DNA of 43,968 bases from an uncultured Clostridia bacterium (lineage in GTDB: Bacteria; Bacillota; Clostridia; Christensenellales; Borkfalkiaceae). This document shows, piece after piece, positions 22,599 to 30,625 of this stretch. The stretch spans positions 1 to 43,968 of the forward strand of contig CALVHR010000015.1 of the NCBI GenBank assembly GCA_944328495.1, in the 5' to 3' direction. Numbering within the stretch: the first letter of the stretch is position 1; every line of letters begins with the position of its first letter. The notes under the pieces are model-generated. The model searched no databases, had not been told where the DNA came from, and saw nothing but the letters and a program-made list of their open reading frames with translations. A program made the position numbers and the translations under genes.

Positions 22599-23834
22599 AT
22601 GAAAAAATCGCTCATTCGCAATTATGCGAAGCTGATCGCCCGCGTGGGCGGGAACGTACAGCATGGACAACGTGTCGTGATTACGGCGCAGACAGATCAA
22701 CAGCCGTTCGTGGCGGTTCTTGCGGAAGAATGTTACCGTGCAGGGGCCGCGGACGTTTCGGTTGAGTGGCAGGATCAGCGCATCGACAAGCTTGCGGCGC
22801 GGTTTGAAACGGTGCGCGAGCTCGGAGCGGTGACGCCGTGGGAAGAAGCGAAATATGCGTATCGCGCGCAGACTCTTCCCGTTACGATCAAATTGCTCTC
22901 GGCGGATCCGGACGGCATGCAGGGAGCGAACCGCGAAAAGATCACGCTGGCAGCGATGGCGCGATCGGCGATCACAAAGCCGTATACCGATGCGATGATC
23001 AATCGTCATCAGTGGTGTGTGGCGGCGTTGCCTTCGGCGGGATGGGCGAAAAAGATTTTTCCCGATGAGCGTGCAAATTCGGCGGTCGAAAGGCTGTGGG
23101 AAGTTATTTTAAGCGTATGCCGCGCAGACGGAAAAGATCCGCTTACGGACTGGATGTGGCACAACCGCGCGTTGCGAGATAAGTGCGACAAGATCAATGC
23201 ACTGAATTTGCGCGCATTGGAATATAAATCATCCAACGGGACAAACTTGCGGGTGGGACTGATACCGCAGGCGAAGTTTATAGCGGGCAAAAAAAATACC
23301 GCAGACGGAATATATTTTAATCCGAACATTCCTACCGAAGAGTGTTTTACCACTCCGATGCGCGGAGAGGCGGAGGGGATCGTGTATGCGGTCAAGCCGC
23401 TTTCCTACGGCGGAGAACTGATCGAAGATTTTTGGATCCGTTTTTCGCAAGGGAAAGTGAGCGATCTGGGAGCAAGGAAAAATGCCGCGCTTTTGGAAAA
23501 GATCGTGGGCATGGACGAAGGTGCGGCATATTTGGGCGAAGCGGCGCTCGTGCCGTACGATTCGCCCATAAACAGCACGGGAATCCTGTTTTACAATACG
23601 CTTTTTGATGAAAATGCCTGTTGTCATCTTGCGCTGGGCAGGGGATATACGAACACGATCGAAGGCTTTGAAAAGATGGAGCATTCGGATTTTGCCGAAC
23701 TGGGGGTCAACGATTCTTCCCAGCATGTGGATTTCATGATCGGCAGTGAAGATCTGAACATAACGGGTGTCACGAAAACGGGGGAACGTATCCCGGTATT
23801 TGTGAACGGAACGTGGAGCGCGGCGCTGCGCTGA
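22599..23834 (+). CDS. M29 family aminopeptidase (copy 1)
   Basis: A 411-residue metallo-aminopeptidase of family M29 (AmpS/PepS/aminopeptidase T), which removes N-terminal residues from peptides with a two-metal centre. Family blocks are EECFTTPMRGEAEGIVYAVK near residue 247, GMDEGAAYLGEAALVP near 304, LFYNTLFDENACCHLALGRG near 330, and DFMIGSEDLNITGV near 377. No signal peptide, so cytoplasmic. It is followed after 10 nt by a paralogue of almost equal length. The ribosome site is modest (AAAGGA). Confidence 0.93.
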   Translation: MKKSLIRNYAKLIARVGGNVQHGQRVVITAQTDQQPFVAVLAEECYRAGAADVSVEWQDQRIDKLAARFETVRELGAVTPWEEAKYAYRAQTLPVTIKLLSADPDGMQGANREKITLAAMARSAITKPYTDAMINRHQWCVAALPSAGWAKKIFPDERANSAVERLWEVILSVCRADGKDPLTDWMWHNRALRDKCDKINALNLRALEYKSSNGTNLRVGLIPQAKFIAGKKNTADGIYFNPNIPTEECFTTPMRGEAEGIVYAVKPLSYGGELIEDFWIRFSQGKVSDLGARKNAALLEKIVGMDEGAAYLGEAALVPYDSPINSTGILFYNTLFDENACCHLALGRGYTNTIEGFEKMEHSDFAELGVNDSSQHVDFMIGSEDLNITGVTKTGERIPVFVNGTWSAALR

Positions 23835-23844
23835 GGGAAAGGCA

Positions 23845-25077
23845 ATGCAAAAAACGGTATTGAAAAATTATGCGAAGCTGCTTGCGCGCGTCGGGCTGAA
23901 CGTGCAGAAAGGGCAGGAAGTAATTATCGTTGCGGAACTGGATCAGACGGAATTTGTTGCATATTGTGCGGAGGAATGCTACCGCGCGGGGGCGTCGAAA
24001 GTGCGCGTCGAATGGACGAGTCAGCCGCTTGCGCGTCTGGGTGCACAATTCCGTTCCGAAAAGGTCATGGGGGAAGTATTGCCGTGGCAGGAAGAAAAGC
24101 TCCGTCAAGAAGTGCATACTCTCCCGGCGCGGCTGTATTTGGACAGCGAAGATCCCGACGGAATGAACGGTATCGATGCGGAAAAATACGCGCGCGCGGT
24201 ACAGGCGCGGCAGCAGATCATCAAGCCGTATCGCGATAAAATGGAAAACCGCTATCAATGGTGTATAGCGGCGGTACCCGGCAGAGCGTGGGCGAAAAAA
24301 GTATTTCCGAAAGATACTTCTTCCATGGCGGAAGAGAAACTTTGGCGTGCGATTCTTTCGTCGTCGCGGGCATTGGAGGGGAATCCCGTTGCCAATTGGC
24401 TGGAACATGACCGCGAGTTGGAGGCGCGCTGTGCTTATCTCAATGCATTGCGGCTCCGTTCGCTGGTGTATCGCGGGGACAACGGTACAGATCTTCGTGT
24501 CGGCCTGATGGACGAGGGCGTTTTCGCAGGCGGAGGCGAAAGTACGCTTGCGGGCATATATTTTAATCCGAACATCCCGTCCGAAGAAGTGTACACGACG
24601 CCGATGCGCGGGGAGGCGGAAGGAATCGTCTATTCGACGAAGCCGCTTTCTTGGCAGGGACAGCTTATCCGCAATTTTTCGGTGCGCTTTTCGGAAGGGA
24701 AGGCGGTGGAAGTGCACGCGGCGCAGGGCGAAAGTGTTTTAAAGAAGATGATCGGCATGGACGAAGGCGCGGCATATCTCGGAGAATGTGCGCTTGTTCC
24801 GCATCGTTCGCCCATCAGTGACAGCCGCATCCTTTTCTATAATACGCTCTTTGACGAAAACGCCGCATGTCACCTTGCATTGGGCAGAGGTTTTTCCAAT
24901 TGTCTGCGCGGGTATGAGGACATGACGGAAGAGCAGATCCGATCGGCGGGAGTGAACGATTCGATGATTCATACGGATTTTATGATCGGAAACGATGCGC
25001 TTGACATTGACGGCGTGACACAAAGCGGAGAGCGCGTTCCCTTGTTCCGTGAAGGGAATTGGGCATTTCGCATATAA
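23845..25077 (+). CDS. M29 family aminopeptidase (copy 2)
   Basis: A 410-residue paralogue of the preceding gene, roughly half identical by eye over its whole length. The same metal-ligand blocks are kept: EEVYTTPMRGEAEGIVYSTK, GMDEGAAYLGECALVP, LFYNTLFDENAACHLALGRG and DFMIGNDALDIDGV. Both copies therefore look active. The intergenic gap of 10 nt implies one mRNA; GAGGGAAAGG at 23832-23841 serves as ribosome site. Differences lie mainly in residues 85-200, so substrate preference may differ. Confidence 0.93.
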   Translation: MQKTVLKNYAKLLARVGLNVQKGQEVIIVAELDQTEFVAYCAEECYRAGASKVRVEWTSQPLARLGAQFRSEKVMGEVLPWQEEKLRQEVHTLPARLYLDSEDPDGMNGIDAEKYARAVQARQQIIKPYRDKMENRYQWCIAAVPGRAWAKKVFPKDTSSMAEEKLWRAILSSSRALEGNPVANWLEHDRELEARCAYLNALRLRSLVYRGDNGTDLRVGLMDEGVFAGGGESTLAGIYFNPNIPSEEVYTTPMRGEAEGIVYSTKPLSWQGQLIRNFSVRFSEGKAVEVHAAQGESVLKKMIGMDEGAAYLGECALVPHRSPISDSRILFYNTLFDENAACHLALGRGFSNCLRGYEDMTEEQIRSAGVNDSMIHTDFMIGNDALDIDGVTQSGERVPLFREGNWAFRI

Positions 25078-25119
25078 AAATCTCCCGGACACTAAACGTG
25101 CGGGAGATGAATAAAAATT

Positions 25120-25155
25120 GCCGCCTTCCGAAAATCGGAAGGCGGCTTTCCTTTT
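25120..25155. terminator. Terminator between aminopeptidases and the 25180 gene
   Basis: GCCGCCTTCCG (25120-25130) pairs with CGGAAGGCGGC (25136-25146) and is followed by TTTCCTTTT on the plus strand and AATTTTTATT on the minus strand, so it serves both convergent genes. A second hairpin, ATCTCCCG with CGGGAGAT, lies at 25080-25108. Confidence 0.85.
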
Positions 25156-25179
25156 ACGGTTGAGTATTCAAAGAAACTT

Positions 25180-25683
25180 TTAGCCGATTTTTTTGGCGAT
25201 GGTGCCCTTAAAGAAGCAGACAACTGCGCCGATGACGGCGAACACGCCGCCGAGGATTGCGCCGATGCCGAGTTTTTCGGTGTAAAGCGCCGTAATGACG
25301 TCTTTTGATTCCGAACTGCCGAGGCTGATCGCGGTAAAGCCCGTCGTGCTGAACAGGAAGACGGCACCGACGACGAAGCAAGCGGTGGTAACGATTTTCG
25401 TGATCAGTCCGTTTTTAAAGACGAGCGCGAGCAGACCGCCGACTAACGGCAGGCAAAAGCCGAGCGTTGTCATGATATTGAATTTGAGGGTATCCACGGA
25501 AAATCCGCCGCCTTCGATTTTACTGCCGAACGCCAGTTCCATGCCCGTAAAGGAGAAGGTGCTGCCGAGCAATTTTCCTTCGTAGGAAACAGCGGTCAAA
25601 AACATCATGCAGAATGCCGCGATGCCGAATAAAAGCGCGATCCCCCCCGCGATGAAATAGCTGTACTTTTTCTTTTTTGCCAT
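25180..25683 (-). CDS. Four-helix membrane protein, function unknown
   Basis: A 167-residue protein with a basic N-terminus (MAKKKKYSYF) and four hydrophobic segments near residues 8-32, 72-92, 95-115 and 137-158. Between helices 1 and 2 is an extracytoplasmic loop of about 40 residues. I do not recognise a family. AGGAGG precedes the ATG at 25683, so translation is well supported. It is monocistronic. Confidence 0.72.
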   Translation of the reverse strand: MAKKKKYSYFIAGGIALLFGIAAFCMMFLTAVSYEGKLLGSTFSFTGMELAFGSKIEGGGFSVDTLKFNIMTTLGFCLPLVGGLLALVFKNGLITKIVTTACFVVGAVFLFSTTGFTAISLGSSESKDVITALYTEKLGIGAILGGVFAVIGAVVCFFKGTIAKKIG

Positions 25684-25788
25684 AATGATCCTCCTAGCAA
25701 ATTTTGTGATTTTATTTTAACACAGAAAGGAGCAAATTGCAATATATCGGCGGGATTTTTGTAAACTTCGACTGAATTGCACAAAATG

Positions 25789-25817
25789 TTGATTTGTTTA
25801 AACAAAGAGAGTATAAT
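25789..25817 (+). promoter_or_regulatory. Sigma-A promoter giving a leaderless mRNA
   Basis: TTGATT (25789-25794) and TATAAT (25812-25817) have a 17-bp spacer. Only 7 nt separate the -10 from the ATG at 25825, so the expected start site falls on or next to the start codon. Confidence 0.75.
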
Positions 25818-25824
25818 GTAAAAT

Positions 25825-26211
25825 ATGGAAAAGGAAGAGGTATTTAAAATCGGGTCGGGGTTTCGGGAGGCATGCGTTGACTACCCTTTTGAGAAAGACG
25901 CGCAAACGGCGGTATTTCGCCGTAAAGACAACCGGAAATGGTTTGGAATCTATCTTTGCGTGCCGAAAAAATATTTTGGGGAAGGAGAAGGGGGCGAATT
26001 TTGCCTGAATCTCAAATGTCCGACAGATCTTATATTTATGCTCTGCGAAAGTCACGATACGATATTCCCGGCGTGGCACATGAATAAACGCCACTGGATC
26101 ACGGTGCGTCTGCGAGGGGCGGATTCGGAAGAACTTGCAAAGTTGTTTGCACTCAGTTATGAGTTGTGCGCAAGTAAACAATCGCGCCAGGGACGGTCGA
26201 AAAAATTGTGA
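25825..26211 (+). CDS. MmcQ/YjbR family protein
   Basis: A 128-residue protein of the MmcQ/YjbR family, which has a double-wing, CyaY-like fold and is often called DNA-binding, without proven function. Diagnostic blocks are DYPFEKD near residue 20, the FCLNLKCPTDL segment, and PAWHMNKRHWITVRL near residue 90, which matches the family's PGYHMNKRHWNTV core. The C-terminal tail is basic. There is no ribosome site before the ATG and no alternative start soon after, and the promoter -10 ends 7 nt upstream, so the gene seems to be translated from a leaderless transcript. Confidence 0.85.
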   Translation: MEKEEVFKIGSGFREACVDYPFEKDAQTAVFRRKDNRKWFGIYLCVPKKYFGEGEGGEFCLNLKCPTDLIFMLCESHDTIFPAWHMNKRHWITVRLRGADSEELAKLFALSYELCASKQSRQGRSKKL

Positions 26212-26241
26212 AGGAAATGTGACGGTAATGTGCTCATTCGA

Positions 26242-26270
26242 TTGCAATTCTTCTGCGATTATAGTAAAAT
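26242..26270 (+). promoter_or_regulatory. Sigma-A promoter of the uracil permease gene
   Basis: TTGCAA (26242-26247) and TAAAAT (26265-26270) have a 17-bp spacer. About 97 nt of leader follow. Confidence 0.65.
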
Positions 26271-26285
26271 AAAAAGGATAAATCG

Positions 26286-26347
26286 TCGGCAAAAGAAACT
26301 GCCGCGTTTTCCGAACGGGAAGTCATCTGCGGAAGTTTCCGCAGATG
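26286..26347 (+). promoter_or_regulatory. Structured leader of the uracil permease gene
   Basis: Two hairpins are visible: CGGCA with TGCCG at 26286-26304, and CATCTGCGGAA (26324-26334) with TTCCGCAGATG (26337-26347). The second ends 11 nt before the ribosome site. There is no T-run, so it is not a terminator. The known PyrR binding consensus and the purine riboswitch core are not seen. Confidence 0.45.
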
Positions 26348-26373
26348 CAAATATTTAAGAGGGGTTATTACCA

Positions 26374-27816
26374 ATGAATCTGATCTACGGAGTCAAGGAC
26401 AGACCTAAGACGGGGCGGCTCATACTGTTTGCTCTGCAACAGTTGCTTGCCATCCTGGCGGCGACGATCACTGTGCCTATGGTGGTCAACGCGAATACGG
26501 GCAGTGACATGTCCATTTCGGCGGCATTGTTCGGCGCAGGTGCCGGAACATTTGTGTATCTGCTGTTTACGCAGTTCAAGAGCCCTGTGTTTTTGGGCAG
26601 TTCGTTTGCGTTTATCGGATCGATGACGGCGGCGATGGCGGGCGCTGCGTCCATGTCGCTGGGATATCTCGGGCTTCTCATCGGCGCCGGGTTTGCCGGT
26701 CTCGTGTACGTCATCATCGCGCTGGTCGTAAAGTTTGTGGGCGTCAAATGGATCGACAAAGTGATGCCTGCGGCGGTTATCGGGCCTACGGTCGCGCTGA
26801 TCGGGCTTTCTCTTTCGGGTAGCGCGATCCAAAACGCGCTGGGCGGCATCAACCTTACGGATGGCAGCTATGTTATGGACCTGCATGCGATCCTCTGCCT
26901 GATCTGTGCGCTGTTCACGCTTGCGATCACCATCGTATGCTCCGTGTACGGCAAGAAAATGCTGAAGATGATCCCGTTCATTATCGGTATCCTTTCGGGA
27001 TACGCGCTTGCCGCGATCTTTACGGGATTCAGCTACATACCCGGGGCGGAAGCGATGCGCATTGTCGATTTTACGATTTTTAAATCCATGGATTGGGTTC
27101 CCGACTTTACGTTTGTCGAAGCGTTTATCAATGCCGATTTTGCGGAGAGCGGAAACATCGGCGCGTATATCGGCACTGTTGCTGTGGCGTATATCCCCGT
27201 TGCGTTCGTCGTCTTTGCGGAGCATCTTGCGGACCATAAAAACATTTCTTCAATCATCGAATCCGACCTTTTGACCGATCCGGGCCTTTCCAGAACGTTG
27301 CTCGGCGACGGTGTCGGATCGATCGTGGGTGCTTTCTTCGGCGGTTGTCCCAACACGACTTACGGCGAATCGGTCGGATGCGTGGCAATTTCCGGCAATG
27401 CTTCCGTTTTGACCATTCTTGTGACGGCGGCATTTGCGGTCGTTTTCTCCTTCATCGCTCCTTTCGTTACTTTCCTTTCGAGCATTCCGGGTTGTGTCAT
27501 GGGCGGCGTGTGTATCGCACTGTACGGATTTATTGCCGTCAGCGGTTTGAAGATGGTGCAAAAAGTCGACCTGAACGACAACGCGAATTTGTTCACCGTT
27601 TCGACCATTCTGGTCTGTGGCGTAGGCAGCATGGCTCTCACTTTCGGGAAGGTCACGATCACGAACATTGCGAGCGCGCTCATTCTCGGCATTCTCGTCA
27701 ACGTGCTTGTCAACCTGAAAAAGAAAAAAGATACCCCTGTGGAAGGCGAGGAAGAGGCTCCCGCACAGGAAATTGCGGTTGAACCTGCAAAAGACGAATC
27801 CGTCAAAGAGGACTGA
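26374..27816 (+). CDS. uraA: Uracil permease, NCS2 family
   Basis: A 480-residue nucleobase:cation symporter-2 with about 12-14 membrane segments. The uracil-type signatures are present: FAEHLADHKNISSIIESDL, with the glutamate that binds the base in UraA, and GGCPNTTYGESVG near residue 320, matching the uracil-branch NTTYGENxG block. QQLLAILAATITVPMVV at the N-terminus is typical. A charged tail (residues 448-480) follows the last helix. GAGGGG at 26358-26363 supports the start. No pyr genes are adjacent. Monocistronic. Confidence 0.9.
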   Translation: MNLIYGVKDRPKTGRLILFALQQLLAILAATITVPMVVNANTGSDMSISAALFGAGAGTFVYLLFTQFKSPVFLGSSFAFIGSMTAAMAGAASMSLGYLGLLIGAGFAGLVYVIIALVVKFVGVKWIDKVMPAAVIGPTVALIGLSLSGSAIQNALGGINLTDGSYVMDLHAILCLICALFTLAITIVCSVYGKKMLKMIPFIIGILSGYALAAIFTGFSYIPGAEAMRIVDFTIFKSMDWVPDFTFVEAFINADFAESGNIGAYIGTVAVAYIPVAFVVFAEHLADHKNISSIIESDLLTDPGLSRTLLGDGVGSIVGAFFGGCPNTTYGESVGCVAISGNASVLTILVTAAFAVVFSFIAPFVTFLSSIPGCVMGGVCIALYGFIAVSGLKMVQKVDLNDNANLFTVSTILVCGVGSMALTFGKVTITNIASALILGILVNVLVNLKKKKDTPVEGEEEAPAQEIAVEPAKDESVKED

Positions 27817-27896
27817 ACGGCTTTGCAGCAGCCGCAAGGCGTGCGACGGTCGGATCGATGCCGTTTGATCGGCATTCTGTGATAAGCATTATAATT

Positions 27897-27928
27897 GAAA
27901 AAAGCAACCCGTTCGGGTTGCTTTTTTT
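27897..27928. terminator. Bidirectional terminator after uraA
   Basis: GCAACCC (27904-27910) pairs with GGGTTGC (27915-27921), flanked by an A-run upstream and a seven-T run downstream. It could also stop the minus-strand gene ending at 28004. Confidence 0.88.
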
Positions 27929-28003
27929 GATGAAATGGTGAATTATACGATCGGGCACGGCGCTTTGTTTGACGGTTTATCCTATCAAAAGGCTCGTTTG
28001 CGG

Positions 28004-29284
28004 TCAGCGTTCGGTTCTTTGTGCACGGGAAACTTTATCTTTGATCAGTCTGTAAACGGCATAAGTCACAAACGCGAGAGCAAACTGGATCGCGCAGAGA
28101 AGAGCAAGATAAAGCGGAGAAAAAGAGATCGGGCCGAGTGAAACGGGCAGGATCTTTTCAAAAGCGACGGGAAGAGGAGAAAAAGACACAAAGGAGAAAT
28201 TCGGATCGTAAGACGGGTTGGAGAGTATTGCCGCCGCATTGAGAGCAAACATCATCGTATAGTAGCAAGGGATGAGACAGGCAAGTGCTTTGAGGTGAGA
28301 AGTATTCGGCCTGGCGCCCAGACGTATGACGAGGTTTGCGGTGATTGCGAAGAGCAGGACGTGTGAGAAGACAAAATACGTCGTGTTATAATGCAGTACG
28401 GAAAAGTGTCCGATCGTGGGGTTGACAAACGCGATGATTGCGCCGGGCGTATTGATGAGGAAAAGAGCGCTTCGGAAAAAGGAGGAACGTGAGAGTACGG
28501 CAAAGGGTAAAAGCATGATCCCGAAGCTGCAAACATACAGGGGAAGCGCGCCGATGATTCCGTGGGCAGTCTGATAATCCCGCAAACGTACGAAAGAAAA
28601 GCGCACCGCAAGCTGAAAAAACAACACGCCGGAGAGAAACAGCATTGCAAAAAAGCGCTGTTGCCTGTTTTTATTTTTGAGATAGAAAGACAATCCCAAG
28701 GTTGCGGCGGCGCAGAGCAAAATAAAGAGGATATGCCATGCGCCGAACAGGCGGAACCGCAGCCAACCAGCCTGCATGAGGTGCGGAAACTGCATAAAGA
28801 AGTTGAGCGGTGCGCAGCCGGCTGCGAGCAGGATAAAAAGAGCGATCGAGCTTTTGATCGGAACGCGTTGCGTTTGCATGGGTGCAGGACGGAAAGCGAG
28901 CCGGTCGTATAAAATGCTGCAGAGGATATAAAGGCAAGCGATAAAAGAAGAAACGTTGTAAGAAATATAAGCCGCAATTTCGGTATGGGTATTGGGATGT
29001 ACGGCAAAGTAAGGTTTGGGCAGGCACAATCCGATCAGGATGGCGGGGAGAACGGCGCATACGGAGAGATTTCGGCATCGCTGTTCGCGGTAAATGAGCG
29101 CGACGGGAATTATAACGAATCCGCACATACCGATCCAGCGTGCAATGCCGCCCAGAACGGACGCAAAGGAGTGCAGCCGCACGAATTGTTCCATTACGTT
29201 CGCGGTAAAAAAATTCCAGACCGCGACGATAAAGAAAATGGCAGCTATGAAGATCTCGGGCAGTCGTCTTTTGGTAATCGGCAT
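28004..29284 (-). CDS. Polytopic membrane protein, YwaF-like in part
   Basis: A 426-residue protein with about 12 hydrophobic segments. The C-terminal half carries NPTIGHFSVLHYNTTYFVFS and a following helix, which resembles the TIGR02206/YwaF family of membrane proteins of unknown role; the match is tentative. GAGGAT precedes the ATG at 29284. The gene follows azlD by 36 nt on the same strand, so it is probably the third gene of the azlCD operon. A link to amino acid export is suggested only by position. The terminator at 27897-27928 lies past its stop. Confidence 0.7.
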   Translation of the reverse strand: MPITKRRLPEIFIAAIFFIVAVWNFFTANVMEQFVRLHSFASVLGGIARWIGMCGFVIIPVALIYREQRCRNLSVCAVLPAILIGLCLPKPYFAVHPNTHTEIAAYISYNVSSFIACLYILCSILYDRLAFRPAPMQTQRVPIKSSIALFILLAAGCAPLNFFMQFPHLMQAGWLRFRLFGAWHILFILLCAAATLGLSFYLKNKNRQQRFFAMLFLSGVLFFQLAVRFSFVRLRDYQTAHGIIGALPLYVCSFGIMLLPFAVLSRSSFFRSALFLINTPGAIIAFVNPTIGHFSVLHYNTTYFVFSHVLLFAITANLVIRLGARPNTSHLKALACLIPCYYTMMFALNAAAILSNPSYDPNFSFVSFSPLPVAFEKILPVSLGPISFSPLYLALLCAIQFALAFVTYAVYRLIKDKVSRAQRTER

Positions 29285-29320
29285 AATTTATCCTCGGTGG
29301 CCCGCACTGCGGACAAAGGT

Positions 29321-29638
29321 TTACAGAAGAGCAATGATTTGCTCAACGAGAAAAACGGTCGCTATGGAAGCGAGAGAAACGACGAGCAGGCCGCGTCGGA
29401 AGTAGGCAAGGATGAGGGCGATCAAAGTTCCGGCGATTCCCGACCAGATGTATGTCGTGGAGAAAAGGATGGCGGGAAACACCATAACGGCCAACACGCT
29501 GTACGGCAGGTAATAGAGGAAGGACTGTACGAAAGTGTTTTTGATTTGTTTTTTGACAAACAAGAGGCCAAGGGCTTTGCAGATATAAGTGACTGCGAAC
29601 ATGACGGCGCAGCCTATGAGCATATCGGAGAGAGTCAT
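29321..29638 (-). CDS. azlD: Branched-chain amino acid exporter, small subunit AzlD
   Basis: A 105-residue, four-helix membrane protein of the AzlD family. It pairs with AzlC to export branched-chain amino acids and analogues such as azaleucine. The core TYICKALGLLFVKKQIKNTF and YLPYSVLAVMVFPAILF is typical. Its ATG overlaps the azlC stop (ATGA), so the two subunits are translationally coupled. Confidence 0.88.
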   Translation of the reverse strand: MTLSDMLIGCAVMFAVTYICKALGLLFVKKQIKNTFVQSFLYYLPYSVLAVMVFPAILFSTTYIWSGIAGTLIALILAYFRRGLLVVSLASIATVFLVEQIIALL

Positions 29639-30438
29639 TGTATCTCTCCTTTGCCGTCATTTTGGGAATGGGCGGCGGGACTGTCGTTTTCAGTCTGTGG
29701 AGTATCGCGGAATTCTTCGGGTACATGCGGAAAAATGAGCGCGACAATGACGGTGCATACGACAGAGCAGATTATGATATCCAGACCGTCGGGGAGATTT
29801 TGCAGCAACGGCACGAAATAAAATACACAGCTGAGCGCGACGGAAGAAACGACGAGCAAAAGGACGTGGAAATCTTCGCGCGAAGGCGGAATGATGATCG
29901 CCACGAACATGGCATACAAAGAGATATTGAATGCGCTCATGATGATCTCATAATACAAGGCGCCCGTTTCGCCGGTGAGAACGGCTGAAAGGAGAGAACT
30001 GCAGGCGGCGCCGAGGGCGGTTCCGCCCAGCCAGCCGCAGAAGGAACAGCTCATTACGCCGATCAGATAGGAGAAAGTCAGTTTTTGGGGCTGGCGCACG
30101 GCAACGGCGAAGTTTTCGTCCGTAACGCCGAAAGAAAGCACGATTCTTTGCCAAAGAGGCGTTTTCCCGCCAAGTTTTTGTGCGAGCGATATAGACATCA
30201 GCAGGTATCGAATATTGATGATGAGCATGGTCGCCAAGAGTACGGCGAGGGAAGCGCCTGCGGCGATGAGATCGGTGCCGAGAAATTGTCCGGTGCCGGT
30301 AAAATTTGTTGCTGAAACGAGGACGGGAAACCACGGAGGGAATCCCTCGTCGATCGCGCGTATGGCATAAGCGAACGCAACGGGTATATAACCGAGCGAG
30401 ATGGGCAGCCCGTCCTTTAAACCGCGTGAAAATCGCAT
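29635..30438 (-). CDS. azlC: Branched-chain amino acid exporter, large subunit AzlC
   Basis: A 267-residue AzlC (LIV-E family) membrane protein. Family blocks are GLKDGLPISLGYIPVAFAYA at the N-terminus, SATNFTGTGQFLG near residue 45 and INIRYLLMSISLAQKL near 80, followed by further helices. A hydrophilic C-terminal tail of about 25 residues is rich in Glu, Ser and Asn. It is the first gene of the operon and diverges from the LysRS gene across 187 nt. The minus-strand promoter is not clear: a TATAAT is present near 30486 without a good -35. Confidence 0.9.
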   Translation of the reverse strand: MRFSRGLKDGLPISLGYIPVAFAYAIRAIDEGFPPWFPVLVSATNFTGTGQFLGTDLIAAGASLAVLLATMLIINIRYLLMSISLAQKLGGKTPLWQRIVLSFGVTDENFAVAVRQPQKLTFSYLIGVMSCSFCGWLGGTALGAACSSLLSAVLTGETGALYYEIIMSAFNISLYAMFVAIIIPPSREDFHVLLLVVSSVALSCVFYFVPLLQNLPDGLDIIICSVVCTVIVALIFPHVPEEFRDTPQTENDSPAAHSQNDGKGEIQ

Positions 30439-30555
30439 GAGAATAACCTGTCAGTAAAATGTGCGCCGAGATGCGGCGGGATATTATTATAACACAAAAC
30501 ATAGGCAAAGGGAACGAAAATGCGGCATAAAATTCAACAATTTGCCTTTTACGGT

Positions 30556-30584
30556 TTGATTTCGGTCGGCCGATATGTTATAAT
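30556..30584 (+). promoter_or_regulatory. Sigma-A promoter of the LysRS gene
   Basis: TTGATT (30556-30561) and TATAAT (30579-30584) have a 17-bp spacer. The leader of about 35 nt leaves no room for a T-box. Confidence 0.75.
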
Positions 30585-30625
30585 AAGAAGAAACAGAAGC
30601 AAGAAGCGAAGGAGAGTTCAGCCAA

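Noticed and set aside
26271-26373. Purine riboswitch before the uracil permease
   Set aside because: The conserved junction sequences are absent; the two hairpins have a different arrangement.
30585-30625. T-box leader of the LysRS gene
   Set aside because: The leader is only about 35 nt, too short for a T-box, and no TGGN box is present before a terminator.
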